From the NCBI GenBank assembly GCA_002477275.1, contig DLOU01000055.1:1-50318 (forward strand): a stretch of 50,318 bases of DNA, given 5' to 3'. The notes beneath the pieces are model-generated. The model was given only the letters and a program-made list of their open reading frames with translations. It did no database searches and was not told the origin of the DNA. The stretch's first letter is position 1, and each line of letters begins with the position of its first letter. The translations under genes were made by a program, and so were the position numbers. This document shows, piece after piece, positions 50,313 to 50,318 of the stretch. This DNA is from Caryophanales bacterium UBA7476 (lineage in GTDB: Bacteria > Bacillota_I > Bacilli_A > RF39 > UBA660).

Positions 50313-50318
50313 TTAATT

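Noticed and set aside
1..50318. CRISPR array
   Set aside because: No evenly spaced short repeats with unique spacers on either strand. The only direct repeats (38 nt) are two copies 944 bp apart.

Overview
The window is a strongly AT-rich bacterial chromosome segment. Its gene content points to a low-GC Gram-positive (Bacillota/Firmicutes-type) organism, probably an uncultured, host-associated member of the Bacilli side. The markers are a Phe-type T-box leader before pheS-pheT, a Bacillus-style DnaB helicase-loader protein, a YlmH-type S4 protein, a YolD/UvrX-like Y-family polymerase pair, ComEA/ComEC, MurE, AGGAGG/AGGTGA ribosome binding sites, and abundant hairpin-plus-T terminators. TGA is used as an ordinary stop, so the Mycoplasma code does not apply. 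No name beyond this level can be given from the sequence alone.

Layout. 1-4.4 kb: 3' part of a large surface-type protein with beta-helix-like N-rich repeats and ALK-like glycine-rich modules; a one-base lesion cuts off a third module. 4.5-8.8 kb: a two-component system, a phosphohexomutase, and a convergent L-lactate dehydrogenase. 8.86-10.45 kb: an apparently intact IS110-type insertion sequence whose left noncoding end looks like a bridge RNA. 10.9-13.5 kb: an unrecognised membrane protein with three 63-residue repeats and a small partner. 13.6-16.3 kb: comEA-comEC (DNA uptake). 16.35-20.65 kb: an accessory island holding a DUF1016/YhcG-like nuclease flanked and interrupted by covarying palindromes, a TrpF-HAD fusion, a decayed HExxH metallopeptidase gene, a possible ADP-ribosyltransferase-like gene, two 38-nt direct repeats, and a recurrent junction in which a TGA stop abuts an extended -10 promoter.

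20.7-27.8 kb: tgt, a multi-GNAT protein, a YqfQ-like protein, GspF/PilC plus prepilin peptidase (type IV-pilus-like), DnaB and an HD protein. 27.9-31.9 kb: tRNA-Arg(CCT), gene debris, a lipoprotein gene broken at two slippery tracts, and a divergent VWA / HTH / metallopeptidase cluster. 31.9-38 kb: an S66 (MccF-like) peptidase, a radical SAM protein with the Cys-rich SPASM-like part before the core, an unknown gene, a convergent arginase, and a Y-family polymerase with YolD behind a candidate SOS box. 38-45.5 kb: murE, a 31-residue membrane peptide, uracil permease-upp, a 2,4-diaminopentanoate dehydrogenase-like enzyme, a GH25 lysozyme, a YlmH-type protein and a RhuM-like protein. 45.5-50.3 kb: tRNA-Gln(CTG), then a T-box-controlled operon HAD-pheS-pheT followed by a small Smr protein.

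The best candidates for something undescribed are the 16.3-20.6 kb island (palindrome pair and junction modules), the bridge-RNA-like left end of the IS110 element, and the VWA/HTH/peptidase cluster. All functional readings come from motif recognition only; no database search was possible.
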